Below the pieces are notes generated by a model. It worked only from the letters and a program-made list of their open reading frames with translations. It did no database searches and was not told where the DNA came from. Positions 26,305 through 34,609 of a stretch of 37,755 bases of DNA are shown piece after piece. How positions within the stretch are numbered: position 1 is the stretch's first letter; every line of letters begins with the position of its first letter. The stretch is taken from the NCBI GenBank assembly GCA_945875935.1, contig CAMCNE010000013.1, positions 1 through 37,755 of the forward strand, written 5' to 3'. The position numbers and the translations under genes were made by a program. The DNA is from Bordetella parapertussis. Lineage in GTDB: Bacteria > Pseudomonadota > Gammaproteobacteria > Burkholderiales > Burkholderiaceae_C.

Positions 26305-28323
26305 ATGGCATCCACCTTCGAGTTGACCTTGCTCTACCTCGTGGCGGCCGTCGCCGGTGTGGTGCTGTGCCGGCTCGCCAAGCTGCCGCCGGTGCTCGGC
26401 TACCTCGCCGTCGGCGTGATCATCGGCCCCAACGCCACCGCGCTGGCCAAGGATTCGGCCGGGGTGCGCTATCTGGCTGAGTTTGGCGTCGTCTTCCTGA
26501 TGTTCGTCATCGGTCTCGAATTCAACCTGCCCAAGCTGCGCAGCATGCGCAAGCTGGTGTTCGGGCTCGGTCTGGCGCAGGTGCTGCTCACCATCGCTGG
26601 CACGCTGGGCGGCCACTTCCTGCTGGCCTGGCTGTATTCGTTCACCGATCATCCGTGGCAGCTGTCATGGCAAGGTGCGGTCGTGCTGGCGTCTGCGATG
26701 GCGATGTCGAGCACGGCCATCGTGGTCAAGCTGATGGCCGACCGGCTCGAGCTCGAAAGCGAACACGGCCGCCGCGTGATGGGCGTGCTGCTGTTTCAGG
26801 ATCTGGCGGTGGTGCCGCTGCTGGTGCTGATTCCGGCGCTCGATTCAAGCGGCACCGATCTGGCCGTTGAGCTGGGCTGGGCAGCGATCAAGGCGGCCGT
26901 ACTGCTGACCCTCTTGCTGGCCGGCGGCCAAAAACTCATGCGCTGGTGGCTCACGATGGTGGCGCGGCGCAAGAGCGAAGAGCTGTTCATCCTCAACTTG
27001 CTGCTGGTCACGCTGGGGCTGGCCTGGCTGACCGAGCACTTCGGGCTGTCGCTGGCGCTGGGCGCCTTCATCGCCGGCATGCTGATCGCCGAGACCGAAT
27101 ACAAGCATCAGGTCGAGACCGACATCCGCCCCTTCCACGATGTGCTGCTGGGCCTGTTTTTCATCACCATCGGCATGAAGCTCGACTGGCGGCCAGTGGT
27201 CGACCAGTGGCTGCTGGTGCTGCTGCTGACCTTGCTGCCGGTGCTGGTCAAGTTCGCACTGGTGGCCCTGCTGGCACGGGTGTTCGGCACGGCACCGGGC
27301 GTTGCCTTGCGCACCGGTCTGTATCTGGCGCAGGCCGGTGAGTTCAGCTTCGTCTTGCTGACCCTGGGCGCGCAGGAGCACCTCATCGACCCGCGCTGGT
27401 TCAGCCCGGTGCTGGCCAGCATGGTGCTGAGCATGATGGCCACGCCGCTGCTGATCGCCTACAGCGATCGGCTGGTGATGCGGCTGATTCCGATCGACTG
27501 GCTGATGCAGTCGGTGGCCATGACCAGCATCGCCAAACGAGCGATCAACACCGAAGCTCACGTGATCATCGCGGGCTACGGCCGCAGCGGGCAGAACCTC
27601 TCGCGCATCCTCGAGGCCGAGCACATTCCCTACATGGCGCTTGATCTGGACCCCGACCGCGTTCGCAAGGCGGCGGCCGCCGGCCAGAGCGTGGTGTTCG
27701 GCGATGCTGCCCGGCTGCAAAGCCTGATGGCCGCCGGCCTGGCGCGGGCCAATGCGGTGGTGGTGAGTTACCACGACACACAGTCGGCGCTGAAGATCCT
27801 GCGTCTGGTGCAAGAACATGCGCCCCGGGTGCCGGTGATCGTGCGCACCATCGACGACAGCGACCTCGAGCGGCTGCGTGCCGCCGGTGCCACCGAAGTC
27901 GTGCCCGAAGCCATCGAGGGCTCGTTGATGCTGGCCAGCCACGCGCTGGCGCTGGTGGGCGTGCCGATGCGACGGGTGATCCGCGTGGTGCAGGAGCAGC
28001 GCGATGCGCGCTATGGCTTGCTGCGCGGCTACTTCCACGGCGCCGATGACGACACCGCGGACGAACTGGGCAGCGTGCGCCTGCACAGCGTGACGCTGAC
28101 AGCGGGCTGCGCTTGCGTGGGCCAGACGGTGGCCGCACAGGCGTTGCACGCGGTCGGCGTCACGGTGGCGTCGGTGCGGCGGGCCTCGGGCGCGGCAAGC
28201 CAACCCGACGATGAGGTGGTGCTCGCCGCAGGCGACACCCTGGTGCTCTCAGGCTTGCCCGAGCCGCTGGCGCTGGCCGAAGAAAAGCTGCTGTCGCGTG
28301 GCTTGCGGCACACGGCCACCTGA
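26305..28323 (+). CDS. CPA2 cation:proton antiporter (KefB/YbaL-like) with RCK domain
   Basis: Inner-membrane monovalent cation/H+ exchanger, probably for K+ or Na+. It has 672 residues. The N-terminal antiporter part (about 1-390) has 12 or so membrane segments with LAKLPPVLGYLAVGVIIGPN near 27-46 and LALGAFIAGMLIAETEYKHQ near 250-269. An RCK_N (TrkA-N) domain at about 413-530 has the nucleotide motif HVIIAGYGRSGQN, and a TrkA-C-like domain is at about 585-670. It is divergent from kdsD over 117 bases, a pairing common in betaproteobacteria. Ligand and ion are inferred from the family. Confidence 0.93.
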   Translation: MASTFELTLLYLVAAVAGVVLCRLAKLPPVLGYLAVGVIIGPNATALAKDSAGVRYLAEFGVVFLMFVIGLEFNLPKLRSMRKLVFGLGLAQVLLTIAGTLGGHFLLAWLYSFTDHPWQLSWQGAVVLASAMAMSSTAIVVKLMADRLELESEHGRRVMGVLLFQDLAVVPLLVLIPALDSSGTDLAVELGWAAIKAAVLLTLLLAGGQKLMRWWLTMVARRKSEELFILNLLLVTLGLAWLTEHFGLSLALGAFIAGMLIAETEYKHQVETDIRPFHDVLLGLFFITIGMKLDWRPVVDQWLLVLLLTLLPVLVKFALVALLARVFGTAPGVALRTGLYLAQAGEFSFVLLTLGAQEHLIDPRWFSPVLASMVLSMMATPLLIAYSDRLVMRLIPIDWLMQSVAMTSIAKRAINTEAHVIIAGYGRSGQNLSRILEAEHIPYMALDLDPDRVRKAAAAGQSVVFGDAARLQSLMAAGLARANAVVVSYHDTQSALKILRLVQEHAPRVPVIVRTIDDSDLERLRAAGATEVVPEAIEGSLMLASHALALVGVPMRRVIRVVQEQRDARYGLLRGYFHGADDDTADELGSVRLHSVTLTAGCACVGQTVAAQALHAVGVTVASVRRASGAASQPDDEVVLAAGDTLVLSGLPEPLALAEEKLLSRGLRHTAT

Positions 28324-28337
28324 CCCCTGATGTGTCC

Positions 28338-29993
28338 ATGATCCGAATCACCGATCTCGGCCTGCCGCTCGACCACCCCGAAGCCGCCTTGCGTGCAGCG
28401 CTGCTGGCGCGGCTGGGCGTGGACAGTGCCGCGCTGCGCTCGTTCACCGTTTTCAAGCGCAGCCACGACGCGCGCAAGAAGACCGCCATCACGCTGATCT
28501 ACACCGTCGACTGCGAGGTCGACGACGAGGCGGCGGTGCTGGAGCGCCATGCCGGCGATGCGCACATCAAGCCCTCGCCCGACACGCACTACCGCTTCGT
28601 CGGCCACGTGCCGGCCGACTGGCGCGCCAGCGAGCGCGGCCGCCCGCTGGTGGTGGGCTTCGGGCCATGCGGGCTGTTTGCCGCGCTGGTGCTGGCGCAA
28701 ATGGGTCTGCGGCCGCTCGTGCTCGAGCGCGGCAAGGAAGTGCGCGAACGCACGAAAGACACCTGGGGGCTGTGGCGTCAGGGCGTGCTCCAACCCGAGT
28801 CCAACGTGCAGTTCGGCGAGGGCGGCGCGGGCACCTTCAGCGACGGCAAGCTGTGGAGCCAGATCAGCGACCCGCGCCACCTCACGCGCAAGGTGCTCAC
28901 CGAATTCGTCAAGGCCGGCGCACCCGAGGAAATTCTCTACGTCGCCAAGCCGCACATCGGCACCTTCCGGCTGGTGGGCATGGTCGAGAAGATGCGCGCC
29001 GAGATCGAATCCCTCGGCGGCGAAATCCGCTTCCAGCAGCGCGTGGCCGATGTGCTGATTGAAGCTGGCGGCATCCGCGGTGTGACGCTGGCCACCGGCG
29101 AGCACATCAGCGCCGACCACGTCGTGCTGGCACTCGGCCACAGCGCGCGCGACACCTTCACCATGCTGCACGAGCGCGGCGTGTTCATGGAGGCCAAGCC
29201 GTTTTCGATCGGCTTTCGCATCGAGCACCCCCAAGGCGTCATCGACCGCGCACGCTACGGCCCGTCAGCCGGCCACCCGCTGCTCGGTGCGGCCGACTAC
29301 AAGCTGGTGCACCACGCGAGCAACGGCCGCTCGGTCTACAGCTTTTGCATGTGCCCCGGCGGCACCGTGGTGGCCGCCACGTCCGAAGAAAACCGCGTCG
29401 TCACCAACGGCATGAGCCAGTACTCACGCAACGAGCGCAACGCCAACGCCGGCATCGTGGTGGGCATCAACCCGCAGGATTACCGACAGGATGGCCTCGC
29501 CGAAGGCCCGGTCAGCCCGCTCGACGGCATGGCCTTTCAGCGCCACTGGGAATCACGCGCGTTCGAACTGGGTGGCGGTGCTTACATGGCGCCAGGCCAG
29601 CTGGTGGGCGACTTCATCCGCGGCCAGGCCTCGGCCGTGCTCGGTGCGGTCGAGCCGTCGTACAAGCCGGGCGTGCACCTGACCGATCTGGGACAACGCG
29701 AGCACGCCAGCTTGCCGCTTTACGCCATCGACGCGATCCGAGAGGCGCTGCCCGCCTTCGAGCGGCAGATCAAGGGCTTCAACATGCCCGACGCGGTGCT
29801 CACCGGCGTCGAAACCCGCACCTCATCGCCGCTGCGCATCACCCGTGGGCGCGACTGGCAAAGCCTCAACGTGCGCGGCCTGTACCCGGCCGGCGAAGGC
29901 GCGGGCTACGCCGGCGGGATCATGTCGGCCGGCGTCGACGGCATCGAGGTGGCCGAGGCGGTGGGGCGTTCGATGTTGGGGGTGTCGGCCTGA
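28338..29993 (+). CDS. FAD-dependent oxidoreductase (COG2509-like)
   Basis: Large flavoprotein dehydrogenase of unknown substrate. About 551 residues from the ATG at 28338; a GTG at 28332 is possible. The N-terminal about 95 residues resemble a small alpha-beta domain (FKRSHDARKKTAITLIYTVD). A dinucleotide fold follows with VVGFGPCGLFAALVLAQMG near 106-124 and FGEGGAGTFSDGKLWSQI near 160-177. The C-terminal FAD stretch is LYPAGEGAGYAGGIMSAGVDG. A cysteine pair (CMC in SFCMCPGG) sits mid-protein. It follows the antiporter gene after 14 bases and is probably cotranscribed with it. Confidence 0.9.
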   Translation: MIRITDLGLPLDHPEAALRAALLARLGVDSAALRSFTVFKRSHDARKKTAITLIYTVDCEVDDEAAVLERHAGDAHIKPSPDTHYRFVGHVPADWRASERGRPLVVGFGPCGLFAALVLAQMGLRPLVLERGKEVRERTKDTWGLWRQGVLQPESNVQFGEGGAGTFSDGKLWSQISDPRHLTRKVLTEFVKAGAPEEILYVAKPHIGTFRLVGMVEKMRAEIESLGGEIRFQQRVADVLIEAGGIRGVTLATGEHISADHVVLALGHSARDTFTMLHERGVFMEAKPFSIGFRIEHPQGVIDRARYGPSAGHPLLGAADYKLVHHASNGRSVYSFCMCPGGTVVAATSEENRVVTNGMSQYSRNERNANAGIVVGINPQDYRQDGLAEGPVSPLDGMAFQRHWESRAFELGGGAYMAPGQLVGDFIRGQASAVLGAVEPSYKPGVHLTDLGQREHASLPLYAIDAIREALPAFERQIKGFNMPDAVLTGVETRTSSPLRITRGRDWQSLNVRGLYPAGEGAGYAGGIMSAGVDGIEVAEAVGRSMLGVSA

Positions 29994-30022
29994 CGCCTCT
30001 GGCGTTGTCGAGTCACCGGGGC

Positions 30023-30286
30023 TCACTCGTAATGGGTCCACATCCTCAGCACGCGCACCGTGCTCTCGGCCTTGAACACCTCGTAAACCAAACGGTGCTG
30101 GATGTTGATGCGTCGGGAGTAGGCGCCTTCGAGGTCACCGACCAGTTTCTCGAATGGCGGGGGGTTGCGAAAAGGGTCTTGGCCAAGCACGTCGAGCAAC
30201 GCCTGCGCCTTGGGCTTGAGGCCGGCGGCGGCCAGCTTGGAAGCATCCTTCACGGCTTGCTTCGCAAACACCACGACCCAGCTCAC
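30023..30286 (-). CDS. yoeB: YoeB-type mRNA interferase toxin
   Basis: RelE-superfamily toxin that cuts mRNA in the ribosomal A site. It has 87 residues. The catalytic residues known from E. coli YoeB line up: E46 in FEKLVGDLEG, R65 in QHRLVYEV, and the C-terminal His-Tyr pair (H85, Y86 in WTHYE). YSRRINIQHRLVY is the family signature. The ATG overlaps the antitoxin stop by four bases, and the gene is convergent with the FAD oxidoreductase. Confidence 0.96.
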   Translation of the reverse strand: MSWVVVFAKQAVKDASKLAAAGLKPKAQALLDVLGQDPFRNPPPFEKLVGDLEGAYSRRINIQHRLVYEVFKAESTVRVLRMWTHYE

Positions 30287-30525
30287 CAGTTCAGTTCCTT
30301 CGCGCTCTTGGCCAGCGGCTCGGCCATGCCCTTCTTGATCGACTCGCGCATGCCGGGCACCGACAACAGATACAGAGTCTCCTGAATGGCCTGCCAGTCC
30401 TCAGCCGACAGCAGCACCGCGCTGCTGCGCTTGCCGGCGATGTGGATGGGCTGGTGCGACTCGGCCGTCTGGTCGATCAGCCGATACAGGCTGGCGCGTG
30501 CTTCGCTGGCGGTGAGTGTGGTCAT
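30283..30525 (-). CDS. yefM: YefM-type antitoxin
   Basis: Phd/YefM-family antitoxin that neutralises YoeB and represses the operon. It has 80 residues. The DNA-binding N-terminal domain shows TASEARASLYRLIDQTAESH and PIHIAGKRSSAVLLSAEDW; the C-terminal part with TLYLLSVPGMRESIKKG is the toxin-binding segment and matches the YefM consensus closely. AGGAG lies eight bases before the ATG. A promoter with an overlapping palindromic operator is just upstream. Confidence 0.96.
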   Translation of the reverse strand: MTTLTASEARASLYRLIDQTAESHQPIHIAGKRSSAVLLSAEDWQAIQETLYLLSVPGMRESIKKGMAEPLAKSAKELNW

Positions 30526-30547
30526 GCTGTGACTCCTGAATGGCGAA

Positions 30548-30577
30548 AGCGTACGTTAATTCGTACGACTTTGTCAA
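30548..30577 (-). promoter_or_regulatory. yefM-yoeB promoter and operator
   Basis: On the minus strand a consensus -35 box TTGACA (30577-30572) is followed after 18 bases by TACGCT (30553-30548) as -10. The spacer and -10 carry an inverted pair of CGTACG cores separated by TTAATT (30550-30567). In E. coli the YefM operator uses TGTACA cores in similar palindromes, so repressor binding here would block the promoter. The site lies 23 bases before the yefM start. Confidence 0.65.
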
Positions 30578-30627
30578 CGGAAAAACGGGGTGGCGGCATC
30601 TTGTGAGCAGCGCCCGGAGGGCATCCG

Positions 30628-31026
30628 TCAGGCCAGCAACTTCGCACCATCAAGCCTCGCGGCGGCCTTGTCGAAAGTCCAACGCGGCGACTGGTTGGCC
30701 CGCTGGGCCAGCGCAACGTGAAGGCAATCGGAAAAATCGGCGGCGCTGCGCCCGTACTGAGCCAGCGCCATTTCGATGGCGCCCTCGGACTCGAAGGCCA
30801 GCTCGAACGACCCGAGCAGGCCGAACAGGGCTTGCAGCACGGCAGGCTTGTCAAAGCCAAACGCTGAACGCAGCACCCACTCGAGCTCAAGCAACACGGT
30901 GACCGGCACGAACAGCGGCTCGCCCTTGCGAACCGCGCTGCGGATCAGGCTGGTGGCGGCAGCAGCCTGATCCGCGTCATCACGCACCAGAAACCGCACC
31001 AACACATTGGTGTCGAGCGAGGCCAT
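30628..31026 (-). CDS. vapC: VapC-type PIN-domain toxin
   Basis: PIN-family ribonuclease toxin of 132 residues. Acidic residues expected for the metal site are present: D5 in SLDTNVLVRFL, E47 (or E49) in LLELEWVL, D97/D100 in AADFSDCLH and D119 in TFDKAAARL. The gene follows its antitoxin after 15 bases. The fold and motifs resemble the PIN toxin at 11402, but the proteins differ through most of their length, so this is not a recent duplication. Confidence 0.94.
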   Translation of the reverse strand: MASLDTNVLVRFLVRDDADQAAAATSLIRSAVRKGEPLFVPVTVLLELEWVLRSAFGFDKPAVLQALFGLLGSFELAFESEGAIEMALAQYGRSAADFSDCLHVALAQRANQSPRWTFDKAAARLDGAKLLA

Positions 31027-31041
31027 GCCGGGCTCAGCCCA

Positions 31042-31263
31042 TCAGCGCCAGGGGTTCATGTCTTCGACGGCCACGGGCTTTTTCTTGGGCGACTTCAGGC
31101 TGCCCGCCAGATCAAGCACCGAGTGGGTCTTGGCCCTGACGAGCAGACCGCCGCCCGGCATCACGTGCCATACCAGCCGCGTGCCCGGGCCGGCGCCCAA
31201 CTGCTCGCGTACCTGCCGGGGCACCGTGGTCTGGCCTTTGGTGGTGATGGTGGATTCGGACAT
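31042..31263 (-). CDS. vapB: AbrB-family VapB antitoxin
   Basis: Swapped-hairpin (AbrB/SpoVT) antitoxin of 73 residues from the ATG at 31263, which has AAGGAG seven bases upstream. The DNA-binding strand ITTKGQTTVPRQVREQL is clear, followed by RLVWHVMPGGGLLVRAK. The C-terminal SPKKKPVAVEDMNPWR is the likely toxin-inhibiting tail. An upstream in-frame start would add eight residues and run into the operator, and is not preferred. It pairs with the PIN toxin just downstream. Confidence 0.93.
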   Translation of the reverse strand: MSESTITTKGQTTVPRQVREQLGAGPGTRLVWHVMPGGGLLVRAKTHSVLDLAGSLKSPKKKPVAVEDMNPWR

Positions 31264-31272
31264 GGTCGACTC

Positions 31273-31295
31273 CTTACGAATTGGCAAATCGTAAG
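31273..31295. promoter_or_regulatory. Palindromic operator of vapBC
   Basis: A 23-base near-perfect palindrome: outer arms CTTACGA (31273-31279) and TCGTAAG (31289-31295) match exactly, and an inner TTGGCAA core is also symmetric, so 20 of 23 positions agree. It overlaps the vapB Shine-Dalgarno region, so binding by VapB or VapBC would block expression. It is only nine bases upstream of the vapB ATG. Confidence 0.7.
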
Positions 31296-31348
31296 TCAGA
31301 TGTCTGCGTGCAGCAAACCCGCTGAAGTTCGGATCGGCTGGCAGCGGC

Positions 31349-33967
31349 CTATGCCGCCGGCGCTTTCTTGGCGGCCGCCTTCTTCGCCGCTGGAGCCTTC
31401 ACCGGACGCGGCTCGAACTCGAAGCTGACCTTGCCTTCCTTGGCGTCGAAAGCCAGGCGGGCCTTGAACTTGCGCCGGGTCTTGTTGGACACGAAGTTCT
31501 CGAGCAGGTCGGTCTTGCCGGTTTGCAGCAGCTTGGTCATCTGCTCGCGTGGCACGGGCTGCTGCAAGATGATCTTGCCGCTCTTGAAATCGCAGCTGAC
31601 CTTGTCGCCCACGCTGTGCTCGCACACATAGCTGGTGCCGTGCTCGAACACCTGACCCTGGTCTTTCGGGCAGCGCCCGAGCGATTCCTGCTCCGAGAAA
31701 TCGACAGGCTCGCCAGCTTCGCCCTTGGCGTCTTCGCCAAAGTCGAACTCGAGCTTCCAGTTCTTGATCTCGTCGTCGAACACCAGCTTGAGCTCGGCGG
31801 TGAACGGCCAGCCGGCCTTCGAGCGAAAGCCCTCGAGCGGGCCGATCTTCTTGTCGGCGATGAAGGCCTCAACCTCGCTCAGCTCGAAGCTGCGGCTGCC
31901 GGGGATCTTGCCGATGCTGAAGCCGCAGCCGTGCGGCTCGGCGGCGTCAACCGGTGCGGCGGCGTCCTTGCCGATGCAGGTGTAGCGGCGGTAGTTTTCC
32001 TTGATGACGCCGCCGCAGTTGGGGCAAGCCACGGCCAGCGTGGCGTAGTCGCCGGGAATGGTGTCGCGGTCGTATTCCTTGGCCTTGGCCACCACGCGCT
32101 CGGTCATGGCGGCGATGCCGGCCATGAAGGTCTCGCGGCTCAACTTGCCTTTTTCCATTTCGGCGAGCTGGAACTCCCAGTTGCCGGTGAGCTCGGGCTT
32201 GGTGAGCTCTTCAACCTGCAGACCGCGCAGCAGCGTCATCAGCTGGAAGGCCTTGGCCGTGGGGATCAGCTCACGGCCCTCGCGCACCATGTACTTCTCG
32301 AGGATCAGCCCTTCGATGGTTTGCGCGCGGGTGGCTGGCGTGCCCAGGCCCTTTTCGGCCATCGCCTCGCGCAGCTCGTCGTCTTCGATCAGCTTGCCCG
32401 CACCTTCCATGGCGCTGAGCAGCGTGGCCTCGGTATAGCGCGCCGGCGGCTTGGTCTTGAGCGCGTTGACGTCGACGCTCTCGGTGTGCACCAGCTCGCC
32501 GGGCTGCACCGCCACCAGGTTGGCGTCGTCTTCCTGCGCCTCACGGCCGTACACCGCCAGCCAGCCCGGCTTGACCATCACCTTGCCGTTGGTCTGGAAG
32601 CTGAATTTCTTGCCCGCCGCCTCGACGCTCGAGATGCGGGTGGTGACCATGAACTCGGCCGGTGGATAGAACACCGCCAGAAAGCGCTTGACCACCATGT
32701 CGTAGAGCTTGGCCTCGATCTCGGTGAGGCTCTTGGGTGCCTGCAGCGTCGGGATGATGGCGAAGTGGTCCGACACCTTGGCGTTGTCGAAGATGCGCTT
32801 GTTGGGCTTGACCATGCCGTCGTTGAGCGCCTTGCGGGCGTGGCCCGACAACGGCCGCAGCGGACCCGGCAGGTCTTCATCGGCCAGCATCGCCATGGTT
32901 TCCTTGACCACCGGCAGATAGTCCTCGGGCAGCGCCTTGCTGTCGGTACGCGGGTAGGTCAGCACCTTGTGCTTTTCGTACAGCGCCTGCGCAATGCTCA
33001 GGGTGGTCTTGGCGCTGAAGCCGAAGCGCGAATTGGCCTCGCGCTGCAAGCTGGTCAGGTCGTACAACGCGGGCGCGCTTTGCGAGCTGGGCTTGGCTTC
33101 TTCGGTGACGCTGGCCGGCTGGCCGCGCACGGCTTGGGCGATGGTCTGCGCATCGGCCTCGTTCCAGAGGCGGTCGGCGCGCAGCTCGGCGTCGTCGGGG
33201 TTCTTCTTCCAGGCAGTGTCGAACCACTTGCCTTCATATTCACCCGCAGTGGCAGCGAACGTGGCCTTGATCTCCCAATACGGTCGGGACACGTGCTTGC
33301 GGATCTTTTCCTCGCGCTCGACCACCACGCTCAGTGTGGGGGTCTGCACCCGGCCCACGGTGGTCAGGAAGAAGCCGCCGTCGCGCGAGTTGAACGCCGT
33401 CATGGCACGCGTGCCGTTGATGCCGACCAGCCAGTCGGCTTCGCTGCGGCTGCGTGCGGCGTCGGACAGGCCTTGCATCTCGGGCTCGCCGCGCAGCTTG
33501 TCGAAGCCGTCGCGGATCGCCTGCGGCGTCATGCTCTGCAGCCACAGCCGCTGGATCGGCTTGGGGGCGACGGTCTTCTTTTCGTTGACGCCGGCGTACT
33601 GCACGATCAGCCGAAAGATCAGCTCGCCTTCGCGGCCCGCGTCACACGCGTTGATCAGTGCGCTGACGTCCTTGCGCTTGACCAGCTTGACCACCGCAGC
33701 CAGCCGAGCCTTGGCCTTGTCGATGGGCGCCAGATCAAAGTACGGCGGCACCACCGGCAGGTGCGCAAAGCTCCACTTGCCGCGCTTGACGTCGAACTCT
33801 TCCGGCGCCTTGATCTCCACCAGGTGACCCACGGCAGAGGTGACGACGTAGCGATCGTTTTCGAAATGGTCTGCTTGCTTGTCGAACTTGCCGGCCACGG
33901 GCGTGAGCGCACGCACGATGTCCTGGGCCACGCTGGGCTTCTCGGCAATGATCAGGGTCTTGGTCAT
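31349..33967 (-). CDS. topB: DNA topoisomerase III
   Basis: Type IA topoisomerase that relaxes and decatenates DNA. It has 872 residues from the ATG at 33967; a longer in-frame reading through the upstream CA-rich tract is rejected. The Toprim domain is at the N-terminus, with IIAEKPSVAQ (E9) and NACDAGREGELIF (acidic triad near D109). The catalytic tyrosine is Y338 in LTYPRTDSKALP. Zinc-finger-like segments follow (ACPNCGG; CIGKD with HGCGF; GRCPKD with YVCEH), and the tail is Lys/Ala-rich. Divergent from the SET gene. Confidence 0.96.
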   Translation of the reverse strand: MTKTLIIAEKPSVAQDIVRALTPVAGKFDKQADHFENDRYVVTSAVGHLVEIKAPEEFDVKRGKWSFAHLPVVPPYFDLAPIDKAKARLAAVVKLVKRKDVSALINACDAGREGELIFRLIVQYAGVNEKKTVAPKPIQRLWLQSMTPQAIRDGFDKLRGEPEMQGLSDAARSRSEADWLVGINGTRAMTAFNSRDGGFFLTTVGRVQTPTLSVVVEREEKIRKHVSRPYWEIKATFAATAGEYEGKWFDTAWKKNPDDAELRADRLWNEADAQTIAQAVRGQPASVTEEAKPSSQSAPALYDLTSLQREANSRFGFSAKTTLSIAQALYEKHKVLTYPRTDSKALPEDYLPVVKETMAMLADEDLPGPLRPLSGHARKALNDGMVKPNKRIFDNAKVSDHFAIIPTLQAPKSLTEIEAKLYDMVVKRFLAVFYPPAEFMVTTRISSVEAAGKKFSFQTNGKVMVKPGWLAVYGREAQEDDANLVAVQPGELVHTESVDVNALKTKPPARYTEATLLSAMEGAGKLIEDDELREAMAEKGLGTPATRAQTIEGLILEKYMVREGRELIPTAKAFQLMTLLRGLQVEELTKPELTGNWEFQLAEMEKGKLSRETFMAGIAAMTERVVAKAKEYDRDTIPGDYATLAVACPNCGGVIKENYRRYTCIGKDAAAPVDAAEPHGCGFSIGKIPGSRSFELSEVEAFIADKKIGPLEGFRSKAGWPFTAELKLVFDDEIKNWKLEFDFGEDAKGEAGEPVDFSEQESLGRCPKDQGQVFEHGTSYVCEHSVGDKVSCDFKSGKIILQQPVPREQMTKLLQTGKTDLLENFVSNKTRRKFKARLAFDAKEGKVSFEFEPRPVKAPAAKKAAAKKAPAA

Positions 33968-34030
33968 GTTGTCTTTGCTGCAAAGTCTCGATGAAGGTCG
34001 TGCGGCCACATGGCAGGCTGCACGCGTCTC

Positions 34031-34036
34031 TACAAT
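34031..34036 (+). promoter_or_regulatory. Possible -10 box for the SET gene
   Basis: TACAAT matches five of six bases of the consensus and lies about 90 bases before the SET gene start. No convincing -35 box is placed 17 bases upstream. If used, the SET mRNA leader would carry the CA/CG tract that follows. Confidence 0.3.
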
Positions 34037-34046
34037 TCGTGGGTCT

Positions 34047-34091
34047 CGCGCGCACACACGCACGCCCGGGCACGCACGCACACATGCGCGC
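34047..34091. repeat. Alternating pyrimidine-purine tracts between topB and the SET gene
   Basis: Two strictly alternating tracts, 34047-34065 (19 bases, CG and CA steps) and 34070-34091 (22 bases, CA, TG and CG steps), flank CCCGGG. Such CG/CA alternation can adopt Z-DNA under negative supercoiling. The tract lies in the 153-base intergenic region between divergent topB and the SET gene. It is non-coding; in-frame extensions of both genes through it give only Arg/His/Thr-rich shadow sequence. Confidence 0.7.
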
Positions 34092-34120
34092 CCACCAATT
34101 CAATGTACCCAAAGACGCCG

Positions 34121-34609
34121 ATGACGCAAGTGGCCCCGCTCAAGCCCCCCCGCACTTCGACGGGACGTCGAATCCAGGTGCGGCGCAGCTCGGTACACGG
34201 CCGTGGCGTGTTTGCGGTGGCGCCCATCGAAGCCGGCGAGCTGATCATCGAATACACCGGCGAAGTCATCGACTGGCCCGAGGCCTTGCGCAGGCACCCG
34301 CACGATCCGCAAGACCCCAACCACACCTTCTACTTCAGCCTCGAGGGCGGCCATGTGATCGACGCCAAGCACGGCGGCAACAGCTCGCGCTGGATCAACC
34401 ATGCGTGCGAGCCCAACTGCATCGCCGATGAGGTCGACGGCCGCGTGTTCATCCGCGCCTTGCATCCTCTGGACGCCGGCGACGAACTCTTCTACGACTA
34501 CGGCCTGATCCTCGACGAGCGCCAGACGGCCCAGTTGAAAAAGCAGTACGCCTGCCGCTGCGGTGCTGCGAGCTGCCGCGGCACGATGCTCGGGCCGAAG
34601 AAGCGATGA
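34121..34609 (+). CDS. SET-domain protein-lysine methyltransferase
   Basis: Small bacterial SET protein of 162 residues from the ATG at 34121 (ATG at 34103 would add six). The SAM-binding and catalytic motifs are GRGVFA (27-32), YTGEVI (45-50), WINHACEPNC (91-100) and DELFYDYG (121-128). The post-SET zinc cluster is CRC (145-147) plus C152, with C100 as likely fourth ligand, so the enzyme should be active. The protein substrate is unknown. The stop overlaps the birA start (ATGA). No pre-SET or targeting domain is present. Confidence 0.92.
   Translation: MTQVAPLKPPRTSTGRRIQVRRSSVHGRGVFAVAPIEAGELIIEYTGEVIDWPEALRRHPHDPQDPNHTFYFSLEGGHVIDAKHGGNSSRWINHACEPNCIADEVDGRVFIRALHPLDAGDELFYDYGLILDERQTAQLKKQYACRCGAASCRGTMLGPKKR

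Noticed and set aside
26188..26652. N-terminal extension of kdsD
   Set aside because: It would run antisense through the start of the antiporter gene; the ATG at 26187 begins the protein just before the SIS domain.
31523..33994. Long open frame opposite topB, about 820 codons
   Set aside because: Shadow of topB; low-complexity Leu/His/Gly composition and no recognisable motif.
33968..34120. N-terminal extensions of topB and the SET protein through the CA/CG tract
   Set aside because: They encode only Arg/His/Thr/Cys-rich sequence from the alternating repeat, and both proteins have normal starts without it.
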